From JAPHTQ01 sp050295975 (GTDB taxonomy: Bacteria; Pseudomonadota; Gammaproteobacteria; Thiohalomonadales; Thiohalomonadaceae), in the NCBI GenBank assembly GCA_050295975.1, contig JBNKQR010000041.1, forward strand, positions 1-27,352: 27,352 nucleotides of DNA. Direction: 5' to 3'. This document shows positions 8,120 through 15,629 of this stretch, in pieces; position 1 is the first letter of the stretch; each line of letters starts with the position of its first letter. The notes under the pieces are model-generated. The model ran no database searches, was not told where the DNA came from, and saw nothing but the letters and a program-made list of their open reading frames with translations. Made by a program: the position numbers and the translations under genes.

Positions 8120-10000
8120 CTAGAAAACAACGTTTAGCATTGCCATCATTACGATCAGGAATAGCACAGTCATGATGCTACCTGCACGCATAAAGTCCTT
8201 CACTCGATAACCTGCGGGTCCCATGATTAGGGCATTAACCTGATGAGTGGGGATAAGGAAGGAGTTAGAAGTGGCGATCGCCACGGTCAGGGCAAAGACT
8301 GCTGGGTTCGCATCGATACCGTTGGCCTGTGCCGCCAGGGCAATGTTTACCGCCAGTGGCACTAGTAGCACGGTGGCTCCAACGTTGGACATCACCAGGG
8401 TAAAGAAGGTGGCAAGAATGGCAATGACTCCCTGCAGAATAAATGGACTGACGTTGCCAATCAGTGCCAGGGTACTTTTTGCGATCCACTCTGCGGTACC
8501 GGTGGTCTGTACCGCTGCACCGAGAGGGATCAAACTGGCCAGCAGGAATACAGTCTTCCAGCTAACGGCCTCGTAGGCTTCGTCGATGGAGAGTACTTTA
8601 GTGAGGATCATGCCGACGGCGCCGGTGAGCAGGGCAACCGAGAGTAAAACATCGGTAAATAGCACCATACCGATGGCAATGAGAAAGAACAGCATGGCAT
8701 GCGGCACTTTTTGTGGTCGCAGCTCTTCGTGAGGGAAGTCCTGGGTGACCACCAGGAAGTCGTTGTGCTTTTTATCGATGGCAGTGAGGTCTTCCCAGGT
8801 ACTGTGCTGTACCAGGGTATCGCCGCTCTGGAGCACCAGGTCACGAAGATCGTTGCGGATGTTGTCGTTTCCACGGTGTACGGCCAGTATGTTCATACCG
8901 TAGGTATTGCGCATGCGCAGCTCATTTAAACTCTTGCCGACCAGACTGGAGTTAGGTGGAATGACTACCTCAGAGATACCTGAGCGGCTCTGGGTCAGCA
9001 CCTCGGCAAAAACAGTAAGATGGTCAGAGACCTTTAATTCATAGGTCTCTGCAAAGACCTTTACCGGAGCTGCCGGACCCATTAGTGCTAGCACTGAGCC
9101 GGCCTCTACCACGACATCACGTGACGGAGCGACACGCGTACGTGTGCGATCTCGCATAGCAATAATCGACACGGTATGTTCCAGATTTGATTCCAGTTCC
9201 TCAATGGTCATGTCCACCAGACGATTACCACCCGGTATGGTCACTTCGAAGATGTCACCATCAAGGCCGTAGGTATCACGGAAATATTTCAGCGTGTTGC
9301 CTGCGCCCGAACCTTCACTTTTAGTTACTGGGAGTACAAAACGTCCGGCAAAAACAAAATATAGGATACCGGTGATAACCAGTGCCAGGCCGATGGGGGT
9401 AACTGCGAACAGGTCAAAGGTCTGCATCTGTTGGTCAGCTGGCAGGGATTTGTTGGAGGTTAAAATCAGATCGTTGAGTAGAATCAGCGGGCTAGAGCCG
9501 ATCATAGTCATTGTACCGCCGAGAATGGCGGTGAAACCCATCGGCATTAGCAGGCGTGACAAGGGCAGGCCGGTGCGTCCCGAGATTCGACTGACGACAG
9601 GAAGAAAGAGTGCTGCGGCACCGACGTTCTGCATAAAGCTTGAGATGACTCCCACGGTGCCGGAAATGAGTGGGATGATACGACCTTCCGTGGAGCCACC
9701 TACACGCATTATGAATGAAGCCAGGCGGCTCATCAGGCCGGTCTTGTCCAGGCCGGAGCCGATGATCATTACGGCGATAATGGAGATCACGGCGTTACTG
9801 GAGAAACCGACAAATAACTGGCGTGCATCAACCAGTGAGGGGACCAAGCTGTCAGGGATTACCGTAGTCAGTCCTAGCAACACCATTACAAGCACAGCCG
9901 CTACGTCTACACGTACCACCTCTGAAACAAAAAGATAGATGGTGAATGCCAGGATTCCCAATACCCACACCATTTCCGTCGTCAGCTCTGGCACATCCAC
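8120..10000 (-). CDS. SLC13/DASS-type anion transporter with central TrkA-C domains
   Basis: This 626-residue inner-membrane transporter has the layout of SLC13 (ArsB/CitT superfamily) proteins with an inserted soluble region. An N-terminal membrane half (about 8-220) contains GFSSNAV (65-71) and the hairpin motif SFMQNVGAAALFLP (121-134). Two RCK_C/TrkA-C-like domains follow (about 240-325 and 335-402). A second membrane half (about 432-626) repeats the hairpin as TLVMSNVGATVLLVP (534-548) and carries the ATSNSFLIPTHQVN segment (576-589). Relatives are annotated as sodium-coupled sulfate, dicarboxylate or other anion carriers; the substrate is not readable. Lying next to soxXYZA, sulfate export or uptake of a sulfur anion is a reasonable guess only. 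It is separated from soxA by a terminator, so it probably has its own promoter, near the palindrome at 10035-10052. Confidence 0.92.
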   Translation of the reverse strand: MDVPELTTEMVWVLGILAFTIYLFVSEVVRVDVAAVLVMVLLGLTTVIPDSLVPSLVDARQLFVGFSSNAVISIIAVMIIGSGLDKTGLMSRLASFIMRVGGSTEGRIIPLISGTVGVISSFMQNVGAAALFLPVVSRISGRTGLPLSRLLMPMGFTAILGGTMTMIGSSPLILLNDLILTSNKSLPADQQMQTFDLFAVTPIGLALVITGILYFVFAGRFVLPVTKSEGSGAGNTLKYFRDTYGLDGDIFEVTIPGGNRLVDMTIEELESNLEHTVSIIAMRDRTRTRVAPSRDVVVEAGSVLALMGPAAPVKVFAETYELKVSDHLTVFAEVLTQSRSGISEVVIPPNSSLVGKSLNELRMRNTYGMNILAVHRGNDNIRNDLRDLVLQSGDTLVQHSTWEDLTAIDKKHNDFLVVTQDFPHEELRPQKVPHAMLFFLIAIGMVLFTDVLLSVALLTGAVGMILTKVLSIDEAYEAVSWKTVFLLASLIPLGAAVQTTGTAEWIAKSTLALIGNVSPFILQGVIAILATFFTLVMSNVGATVLLVPLAVNIALAAQANGIDANPAVFALTVAIATSNSFLIPTHQVNALIMGPAGYRVKDFMRAGSIMTVLFLIVMMAMLNVVF

Positions 10001-10034
10001 ACCTCACGTAACTATCTGTAGTTAAATAAGTAAA

Positions 10035-10052
10035 TCTTCTATCGATAGAAGA
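10035..10052. promoter_or_regulatory. 18-bp perfect palindrome, candidate operator
   Basis: TCTTCTATCGATAGAAGA is a perfect 18-bp inverted repeat, 35 bases before the transporter start. On the minus strand, TTTACA lies 16 bases upstream of TATCGA inside the palindrome, so a repressor bound here could cover a -10 region. No regulator is recognised. Confidence 0.55.
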
Positions 10053-10174
10053 AATAGATATTTTGTAAAAATTTTATCATAGCCTTACATCTGGGAGGGA
10101 AAGAAAAAACTTGTGCAAGCCCAAAACGGTTTTTCAGGCGCTGGTTTGTACACTGAGTATGACTAAGGAGAATA

Positions 10175-10203
10175 AAAAAACCCGGCCTGGGGCCGGGTTT
10201 TAA
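10175..10203 (-). terminator. rho-independent terminator of the sox operon
   Basis: A 7-bp stem CCCGGCC (10181-10187) / GGCCGGG (10191-10197) with a 3-base loop is followed, in the minus-strand transcript, by seven U. It lies 25 bases after the soxA stop and ends soxXYZA. Confidence 0.9.
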
Positions 10204-10222
10204 CAGAACATGGATATTGTTC

Positions 10223-11059
10223 TTATTTGCGAGTACTGGGAGCGTTAACGCTAATGCCGTTGCTCATGTAGGTGTGGAAATACTCCAACGCCTTGTACTC
10301 ATCACTCTGTGCTTTGAACGGCTTGGCACGAACCTGCTTGTTACAACCACCGTAACGGCGATGCATGGTGCCCAGGCCATTCCACTTCAGCCGCCAGACC
10401 GGGAAGTGGGTCGGGTGACCCAGAGCCGGGCTGAGTGTATCGGCACGCACCATATTGCCCGCGTTGTCGTAGTGGCAGTTGGCACAGGAGAGGTTTAGCT
10501 GACCACGCTTGGCATAGAAGTGATGCTTGCCGCGGTTATAGGCCTTTATGGCACGCTTATCGTTAGGAACAACGATGTTCAGCTTTTTGCCGTTTGAGGT
10601 TGATGCCATATAGGCGGAGATTGCGGCGATATCGCCTTTCTTCCAACCTAGTGGTTTTTCACCGTTTTTACCGCGGCATTCGTTAATTTCGCCTTCCAAT
10701 GTTTTGATCTGGCCACTGGCCTTATCAAAGTAGGGGTAGTTCTGGCGAATGCCCTTGCCACCGTTAGGGAAGCAGCTTGAGTAGCTCTTGCCATTGGCGA
10801 ACTTGGTCTTGAACAGTTTTTCACCCTTAGCCAATGCATCCTCATAAGGAGGAAACTCTTCAATAGCCTCCCAAGACATACGGGCGTCGGCGTTGATAGC
10901 GTAAACACCGTTCTTGTACTCCTCGAGCGGTACACCCGGGAAACGCTTCATAAAGTATTCACGGAACGCCTGGAGATCTTCCTCCGGTGTCGCTTGAGCA
11001 GCTGTCGGAAGGCCGACGAGAAGGGCGACCAGCGTAGCCGTTAAGGCGAATATGCGCAT
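10223..11059 (-). CDS. soxA: SoxA, diheme-family cytochrome c, single-heme form
   Basis: SoxA pairs with SoxX in the periplasm and oxidatively joins thiosulfate to the SoxY carrier cysteine. The 278-residue precursor has a signal peptide (1-23, cut after AQA). Only one heme site is present, CANCH (C192, C195, H196). The N-terminal region where some SoxA have a second heme has SSCFPNGG instead; C96 and C128 there may form a disulfide. C239 in the RRYGGCN segment is the expected cysteine ligand and reactive residue near the active heme. The single-heme form is known in several sulfur oxidisers. A ribosome site AAGGAG lies about 10 bases before the ATG. It is the last gene of soxXYZA. Confidence 0.95.
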   Translation of the reverse strand: MRIFALTATLVALLVGLPTAAQATPEEDLQAFREYFMKRFPGVPLEEYKNGVYAINADARMSWEAIEEFPPYEDALAKGEKLFKTKFANGKSYSSCFPNGGKGIRQNYPYFDKASGQIKTLEGEINECRGKNGEKPLGWKKGDIAAISAYMASTSNGKKLNIVVPNDKRAIKAYNRGKHHFYAKRGQLNLSCANCHYDNAGNMVRADTLSPALGHPTHFPVWRLKWNGLGTMHRRYGGCNKQVRAKPFKAQSDEYKALEYFHTYMSNGISVNAPSTRK

Positions 11060-11113
11060 ATTTATTGACTCCTTAATCAGGAAAGTAGTGCTGCAAACAA
11101 GTGAAAGACCGGC

Positions 11114-11428
11114 TTACTTGATAGCCGACTCAGCTGAATCACTCTCACCCGTGTTGTCTTTCCAGCTCAGCTTGAATTTGTCGCCCTTCTTGGCGCCACC
11201 GAAGCTGAATGACAGGTAGGGGTTTGCAGAGATGGCGGTGCCCCAGTTAGCGCTCATAACGGTCTTGCCGTTGTGTTCGCATTTCACTTCCTGAATGAAG
11301 TGAGCTGGGATCACTTTGCCTGTTTTCTTGTCTTTGCGAAGGCCAGTTTCCATGACATGTTTAATAAGCGCCTTTACTTCGCAAACATTGCCTTTCATTC
11401 TGGCGCGGATCTTGATTGATTTAGCCAT
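11114..11428 (-). CDS. soxZ: SoxZ, sulfur-carrier subunit
   Basis: This 104-residue protein is the partner of SoxY in the SoxYZ carrier on which thiosulfate sulfur is held and oxidised in the periplasm. It has no signal peptide, as is usual for SoxZ, which is exported with the Tat-targeted SoxY. The family blocks KIRARMKG (6-13), HVMETGLRKD (24-33), PAHFIQEV (41-48) and the closing immunoglobulin-like segment with ANPYLSFSF are all present. A GGAGA site lies 9 bases before the ATG. It sits 50 bases after soxY and 54 before soxA. Confidence 0.95.
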   Translation of the reverse strand: MAKSIKIRARMKGNVCEVKALIKHVMETGLRKDKKTGKVIPAHFIQEVKCEHNGKTVMSANWGTAISANPYLSFSFGGAKKGDKFKLSWKDNTGESDSAESAIK

Positions 11429-11478
11429 TGTCTATTTCTCCAAAACTAATCTTTGTATTAATGTCCAAGGCGCAGGGA

Positions 11479-11949
11479 TTAACCGCCACAGCCACCGATG
11501 GTGACCTTGACTTCCTTACGGGCGCTATAGAGTTTGCCGCCTGCCTTGACTACCGCGATGACATTGGAGCTCTCACCCATTTTGATTCGGGTGGAGATCA
11601 TGCCCTTGGCTTTGCCACTCATAGTGAAGCTGGCAACCAGAGGGGTGCGGTTTTTCTCGGAGATGATGGTGATGGACTCGACCTTAGACATCGTGGTGGA
11701 GACGGTGACCGGTACAACGGCGCCGTTTTCAGCGATTTTTGGGACATCAACACTAATGTCGTTGCTGCCTGGGGCTAGGTCGGTACCGAACAGGCCACTC
11801 AGTGCATCATTTACACTTGTGGCTTCGAAAGCATTTTTCGGCCATGCCGCAAGTACCTGGCGGGGGGTGATAAGTCCGGCACCTACAGCGACGGCAACCG
11901 CGCTGCTGGCCAGTGTGCCTTTAAGAAAAACTCGGCGTTTCATGTTCAC
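11479..11949 (-). CDS. soxY: SoxY, thiosulfate carrier protein with GGCGG swinging arm
   Basis: SoxY carries the sulfur substrate covalently on the cysteine of its C-terminal GGCGG arm; here the protein ends exactly so, with C154 of 156. The N-terminus has a twin-arginine signal (KRRVFLKG, residues 4-10 onward, followed by a hydrophobic stretch), so the SoxYZ complex is exported folded. The start is best read as GTG at 11949, because AAGGAG stands 7 bases upstream; ATG at 11943 would keep the signal but puts the site 13 bases away. A still longer TTG start at 11967 lies before the ribosome site and is unlikely. It is the second gene of soxXYZA. Confidence 0.93.
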   Translation of the reverse strand: MNMKRRVFLKGTLASSAVAVAVGAGLITPRQVLAAWPKNAFEATSVNDALSGLFGTDLAPGSNDISVDVPKIAENGAVVPVTVSTTMSKVESITIISEKNRTPLVASFTMSGKAKGMISTRIKMGESSNVIAVVKAGGKLYSARKEVKVTIGGCGG

Positions 11950-11993
11950 AGTAATACTCCTTAACAAATATTTCGCAGAGCGAGCGATAACGA

Positions 11994-12365
11994 TTAGAGC
12001 GAATAAACGAATTCAACCACTTTATCGATCTGAGCCTCGGTCAAAATTTCGTGACGACCAAAGGGAGGCATCATGCTGTTTGGGTTGTTCCGGGTTGAAT
12101 CCCAAATTTGTGAGCGCAATTTAGCTTTATCTGGAAAACGTGCCTTCATCGCTACCAGAGGTGGACCAATGTTGCCCGGCAGATCACCACCTTCAATCTT
12201 GTGACAGGCCAGACAATTGCCCAGTTTGCGATCAAAAGCGATTTGTTGGCCTTCTGCGATAACGCTTTCGTCTGCTGCGATAGCCAGTTGGGGGGATAGA
12301 CTCAGGACACCAATAAGGGTGGCGAGAGCGCTTGCTGTAGTTATAAGTCGTGCGGTTAGCCGCAT
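11994..12365 (-). CDS. soxX: SoxX, monoheme cytochrome c
   Basis: This is the small cytochrome subunit of SoxXA, taking electrons from the thiosulfate-SoxY coupling reaction in the periplasm. The 123-residue precursor has a signal peptide (1-30, cut after LAIA). It has one heme site CLACH (C51, C54, H55) and the axial methionine is expected at M98 or M99 in NPNSMMPPFGRH. A perfect AGGAGG lies just before the ATG, fitting its place as first gene of the operon. No clear -10/-35 pair was found upstream. No soxB, soxCD or soxK-like gene is seen in this window. Confidence 0.95.
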   Translation of the reverse strand: MRLTARLITTASALATLIGVLSLSPQLAIAADESVIAEGQQIAFDRKLGNCLACHKIEGGDLPGNIGPPLVAMKARFPDKAKLRSQIWDSTRNNPNSMMPPFGRHEILTEAQIDKVVEFVYSL

Positions 12366-12648
12366 TGCTTCCTCCTAAGAATGAATTATGCGATTTCTAT
12401 AGCAGTAACGATTCATGCGATGCATCGAAAAGCCTGCTAAGCAGATACATCTGTGCTGCCATCCTTAGTCATGACCAGATATGACATTTCATACCTGACA
12501 ATCAGGACAGGCCTTAGAATACCCAAAGGGAGGGGGAACGCAATAGCCCTAATGGAAAAAAATCTATATGTTTTAGTATATTAGCGAATTATGAATAAGT
12601 CCGAGTTTTTGACTCTGAATTGCCCCACAGCCTCACGGGATAATGTTT
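12366..12648. other. intergenic region upstream of soxX and downstream of bepA
   Basis: This holds the unlocated promoter of the sox operon. The visible symmetry is slight: a 10-bp palindrome CGATGCATCG (12418-12427) and CCTGA-CAA-TCAGG (12494-12506). No convincing terminator for bepA was found. The part 12540-12610 is AT-rich. Confidence 0.5.
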
Positions 12649-14112
12649 TTAGAGATTGGTTCGCTCCTGCGCAAGCAGGATTTCATCCTTTATCTGCTGC
12701 ATGAGTGCATCGATTCGTAGGGCAAAGTAGTGGGGCAGATTGGGTAGTCGTTTGGCGTTGGTCAATTGATCCAGGGCACTGTGGGGTTCGTGGATCAGAT
12801 AATAGTATTCGGCTCTTGCCAGATGGGAGGCAGCCATATTACCTGCCTGAGCCTCCAGGTCTGCCTGTAGTCGATAGACATCCGCGTTGGGATGCTTGCG
12901 TGTCAGTTGCTCTAACAACACACGGGCAGTCGCATTCTGTTTCAGGGCAATGTGTGTCTCAGCCAGGGCAAGGGTCAAAAGTGGGTTACCCGGATATTGG
13001 CGCAGTCCTTTACGGTAGAGGGCGATGGCTTCGGATTCATTCTTTTGCGAGTTTTCCAGTTCCGCCAGGCTATAGATATAGGTGATTCGGTCTGGGTGGC
13101 TACGTAACAGCGCCTTTAGTCTGGCACGCGCCTCACTGATTTTACCTTTTTGTTGTAGTACCAGCGCTTGCAGGTACTGGTGTGCCTCCTGCTGAGCTGG
13201 GGTGCCCCCTTTCTCAGTCTTTATTGTGCGTTCCAGATAGTCGATGGATGTTGCGGTCAATTGACGCAGCCTGGCTCTAACTAGCAGGTAGTTGATTGAG
13301 TCAGGCCTATTCTTGCCCGAAGTGAATTGGCGCGAACGTCCCTCGGCTTCGGCTATGCGACTGGTGGTGACCGGGTGGGTGCGCAGGAATTCGGGCACCC
13401 CTGCGCCGTAGTATTTCGTCCCCTCCTGCATGCGGGAGAAGAAACTACTCATACCCTGTGGGTCATATCCGGCGGAGGCGAGTAGTTGGATGCCAATGAA
13501 ATCGGCCTCTTTCTCGTGTGCACGGCTGAAGTCCAGCTGTACCTGCGTAGCACCTCCAATACTCGCGGCGATGGCTGCATTGGCGATCTGCGGGTCCCCT
13601 GCACCTAGCAGGATCGCGGCAATCACTGCTGCTGTGAGTGGCAGCTGCATTTGATTGGCCTTCTCCACGTTACGGGCAATATGGTGCTGGGTAACGTGTG
13701 AAATCTCGTGTGCAATAACACCGGCAAGTTCACTTTCAGAGCGGCTGGCCAAGATAAGCCCTGCGTTCACACCGATATGTCCGCCAGGCATGGCAAAGGC
13801 GTTGATGTTCGGGTCTCTGAGGACGAAGAACTGAAACTGATTCTTCCTGGTTGCGGCCAGTGAGCCGATTGATTGCCCCAATTCCTGTATGTAGGTAGTG
13901 ACAATAGGGTCATTGAGCATGGCTCCACTGTTTATCAGCCGGTTCATCATCTCACGGTCGATCATCAGCTCATCCTCCAGGGAGAGCAGGGTCGCCGAGC
14001 TGTCACTGATCTCAGGAAGCTCGCTACTACCGACTCTGGCGTAGGAGGGGGTTACCAGGAAGCAGAACAGGGTCAGGTAGAGTAGTAAGGCCTGTTTAAT
14101 ATTGTCTTTCAT
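12649..14112 (-). CDS. bepA: BepA-like periplasmic M48 metalloprotease with TPR domain
   Basis: The product is 487 residues from the chosen ATG, the same length as E. coli BepA, which assists outer-membrane protein assembly and degrades stalled substrates such as LptD. A signal peptide covers 1-25 (cut after SYA). The M48 domain has HEISH (H135-H139) and the HEKEAD segment (199-204) providing the third zinc ligand. RTHP places a histidine at 246, matching the switch histidine of BepA. Residues about 300-480 form helical TPR repeats. The frame is open to an ATG at 14166, but that adds 18 charged residues before the signal peptide, so 14112 is preferred. It is divergent from tusA, an arrangement also known from Pseudomonas. 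Confidence 0.9.
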   Translation of the reverse strand: MKDNIKQALLLYLTLFCFLVTPSYARVGSSELPEISDSSATLLSLEDELMIDREMMNRLINSGAMLNDPIVTTYIQELGQSIGSLAATRKNQFQFFVLRDPNINAFAMPGGHIGVNAGLILASRSESELAGVIAHEISHVTQHHIARNVEKANQMQLPLTAAVIAAILLGAGDPQIANAAIAASIGGATQVQLDFSRAHEKEADFIGIQLLASAGYDPQGMSSFFSRMQEGTKYYGAGVPEFLRTHPVTTSRIAEAEGRSRQFTSGKNRPDSINYLLVRARLRQLTATSIDYLERTIKTEKGGTPAQQEAHQYLQALVLQQKGKISEARARLKALLRSHPDRITYIYSLAELENSQKNESEAIALYRKGLRQYPGNPLLTLALAETHIALKQNATARVLLEQLTRKHPNADVYRLQADLEAQAGNMAASHLARAEYYYLIHEPHSALDQLTNAKRLPNLPHYFALRIDALMQQIKDEILLAQERTNL

Positions 14113-14480
14113 TCTTTTCGCCACCCCTTTTCGGGGTTCAGAGAGCCATCGGCTGGAGTGTGCCATTCGACCTCATATCATATAGGAAGTTTAACTTCGA
14201 TCAGCGAACCTCCTTGCACTGAAGAGCGAGAAGTCGATTCCAGCAGAATTCAATACAGACTATTTGATTTTTAACATCTTGAAATATATCTGTTTGTTAG
14301 CTTTTTTCAGACTAGCGACTAGCCGGAAAGACCATATTAATAGTAGGGTGAAGGGTTGCTTTCAACTATGAGTTGGCATATAAGTTCTCGGCGGAATACT
14401 AATTTTCAATGACTCGGGGCGACATGAACGATGAGCACTCCGGGTAATTAACTGCAAAAATCCATTGGGAGAGAGAAAAC
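14113..14480. other. divergent intergenic region between bepA and tusA
   Basis: On the minus side, a TATGAT -10-like element (14177-14182) could serve bepA. Next to it, GAAGTT-T-AACTTC (14186-14198) is a perfect inverted repeat placed where a regulator could act. The plus side carries the tusA promoter listed separately. No gene is seen in the rest of the stretch. Confidence 0.45.
14356..14384 (+). promoter_or_regulatory. sigma-70-like promoter of tusA-dsrE2
   Basis: TTGCTT (14356-14361) and TATAAG (14379-14384) have a 17-base spacer. The start would be near 14391, giving a leader of about 90 bases before tusA. Confidence 0.5.
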
Positions 14481-14711
14481 ATGGCAAATTTTGATCAAGA
14501 ACTCGATGCATCTGGCCTGAACTGCCCGCTGCCGATCCTGCGCGCAAAGAAAACCCTTGGTGGTATGGAGTCCAATCAGGTGCTGCGTATCGTCGCCACC
14601 GATCCGGGTTCAGTAAAAGACTTTGAAGCATTTGCAAAGCAGACTGGTAACGAACTGATGGAATCTGGTGAAGAAGGCGGCAAGTTCGTTTTCCTGATCA
14701 AGAAGTCCTGA
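14481..14711 (+). CDS. tusA: TusA family sulfurtransferase
   Basis: This 76-residue cytoplasmic sulfur carrier protein holds a persulfide on the conserved cysteine C15 of the NCPLPILRAKK motif. TusA proteins pass sulfur between partners: in sulfur oxidisers they receive it from rhodanese or DsrE proteins and feed Dsr or sHdr oxidation, and elsewhere they serve tRNA thiolation. The direct neighbour dsrE2 points to the oxidative relay. A GGGAGAGAG-type ribosome site precedes the ATG. The common third partner, a rhodanese, is not seen here. Confidence 0.95.
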   Translation: MANFDQELDASGLNCPLPILRAKKTLGGMESNQVLRIVATDPGSVKDFEAFAKQTGNELMESGEEGGKFVFLIKKS

Positions 14712-14757
14712 GATTTCTCGCAGTCACTACCACAATATTTGAATGGGGGAAGACCCA

Positions 14758-15228
14758 ATGTCAGATCAGAAAAAACTGGCGATCATTGCCACCAAGGGTA
14801 CCCTGGATTGGGCGTATCCGCCTTTCATCCTGGCGTCCACAGCGGCGGCACTGGGTTACGAAGTGCAAATCTTCTGGACCTTCTATGGCCTGCAGTGCCT
14901 GAAAAAGGACCTGAATCTTCAAGTTACTTCATTGGGTAATCCTGGTATGCCGATGCCGATGCCTATGCCGGTACTGCTTCAGGCGCTGCCGGGCATGCAA
15001 GCCATGATGACTACCATGATGAAGGCGAAGATGAAGAAGAAAGGCGTTGCCAGCGTCGCAGACCTGCGAGAGCTGTGTGTTGAGGCCGAAGTCAAAATGA
15101 TTGCCTGTCAGATGACAGTTGACCTGTTTGACATGAATCCCGGTGATTTCATCGAAGGAGTAGAGTTCGGCGGTGCCGCCACCTTCTTCGAGTTTGCTGG
15201 TGAAGCGGACATCACACTCTACATCTGA
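14758..15228 (+). CDS. dsrE2: DsrE2-like sulfur-relay protein (DsrE/DsrF/DrsH-like family)
   Basis: This 156-residue protein is of the DsrE2 type found with TusA in sulfur oxidisers. The N-terminal strand KKLAIIATKGTLDWAYPPFI starts the family fold. Candidate persulfide cysteines are C47 in YGLQCLKK and C117 in IACQMTVDLF, with C107 also present. The run PMPMPMP near residue 65 and the methionine-rich helix after it (78-92) may associate with the membrane, as suggested for this family. The ATG at 14758 has GGGGGA 7 bases upstream; an in-frame ATG at 14743 lies within that site. It is probably co-transcribed with tusA, and a terminator follows. It likely exchanges sulfur with TusA; direction is not known. 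Confidence 0.92.
   Translation: MSDQKKLAIIATKGTLDWAYPPFILASTAAALGYEVQIFWTFYGLQCLKKDLNLQVTSLGNPGMPMPMPMPVLLQALPGMQAMMTTMMKAKMKKKGVASVADLRELCVEAEVKMIACQMTVDLFDMNPGDFIEGVEFGGAATFFEFAGEADITLYI
14947..14970 (+). repeat. four 6-base units ATGCCK in dsrE2
   Basis: Four tandem hexamers (ATGCCG, ATGCCG, ATGCCT, ATGCCG) encode Met-Pro four times. The protein motif seems to be a family feature, so the repeat is probably under coding constraint. Confidence 0.9.
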
Positions 15229-15249
15229 GCATTGATGCATGCTGTAAAG

Positions 15250-15276
15250 AAATCCTCCGTAAGGAGGATTTTTTTT
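15250..15276 (+). terminator. rho-independent terminator of tusA-dsrE2
   Basis: A 9-bp stem (15250-15258 / 15263-15271, AAATCCTCC/GGAGGATTT) closes on the tetraloop GTAA and runs into eight T (15269-15276). Confidence 0.93.
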
Positions 15277-15424
15277 GCCCGCTCGATCCCAAATCAGTAT
15301 ATGTCACAAAGCACAAAAAAATTGGTAATGCCCCTATACGAATTTTGAGTGATAGATAGCAAACTGCATACAGGCATAGAAAAACGTCATTTTAACCTAT
15401 TGTTTTGGTTGGACTATTTGAATG

Positions 15425-15454
15425 CGCATTAGTGAATAATGATGCGCTAATGCG
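15425..15454. repeat. inverted repeat upstream of fadL promoter
   Basis: CGCATTAG (15425-15432) and CTAATGCG (15447-15454) are perfect inverted 8-mers 14 bases apart, ending 43 bases before the -35. This could be an activator site; no regulator is identified. Confidence 0.5.
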
Positions 15455-15497
15455 TATAACATATTGAATTGTATAGAGAAAATTTACATGACGTTTC

Positions 15498-15526
15498 TTG
15501 ACATGACTCCCTGACAACCATATCTT
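15498..15526 (+). promoter_or_regulatory. sigma-70-like promoter of fadL
   Basis: A consensus -35 TTGACA (15498-15503) is 17 bases from TATCTT (15521-15526, 4 of 6). The start would be near 15533, giving a leader of almost 100 bases with repeats and a hairpin. Confidence 0.6.
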
Positions 15527-15543
15527 GAGCGCAATTGGGAGCT

Positions 15544-15561
15544 GTTTAAGAAAAGTTTAAG
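15544..15561 (+). repeat. paired direct repeats GTTTAAG in the fadL leader
   Basis: GTTTAAG occurs at 15544-15550 and 15555-15561, 11 bases apart start to start, about one helical turn. It lies just after the predicted transcription start, a position where a bound regulator would block. Confidence 0.45.
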
Positions 15562-15577
15562 CAAAGAAACAATTATC

Positions 15578-15597
15578 GGTTATCCAGTCGGATAACC
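15578..15597. promoter_or_regulatory. perfect 8-bp hairpin/palindrome in the fadL leader
   Basis: GGTTATCC-AGTC-GGATAACC forms an 8-bp stem with a 4-base loop, 18 bases before the AAGGAG ribosome site (15616-15621). No T-run follows, so it is not a terminator; it may stabilise the mRNA or be an operator. Confidence 0.6.
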
Positions 15598-15629
15598 CGC
15601 CTCACGCTGTTTTTTAAGGAGTGGTCACG

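Noticed and set aside
9294..9938. A 214-codon plus frame opposite the transporter
   Set aside because: The minus strand encodes a full SLC13 protein with paired hairpin motifs; the plus frame is repetitive Thr/Ile/Pro without a domain.
14947..14970. ATGCCK tandem hexamers as a slipping repeat
   Set aside because: Six-base units keep the frame, and the Met-Pro run seems to be a family trait of DsrE2 proteins, so it is probably ordinary coding sequence.
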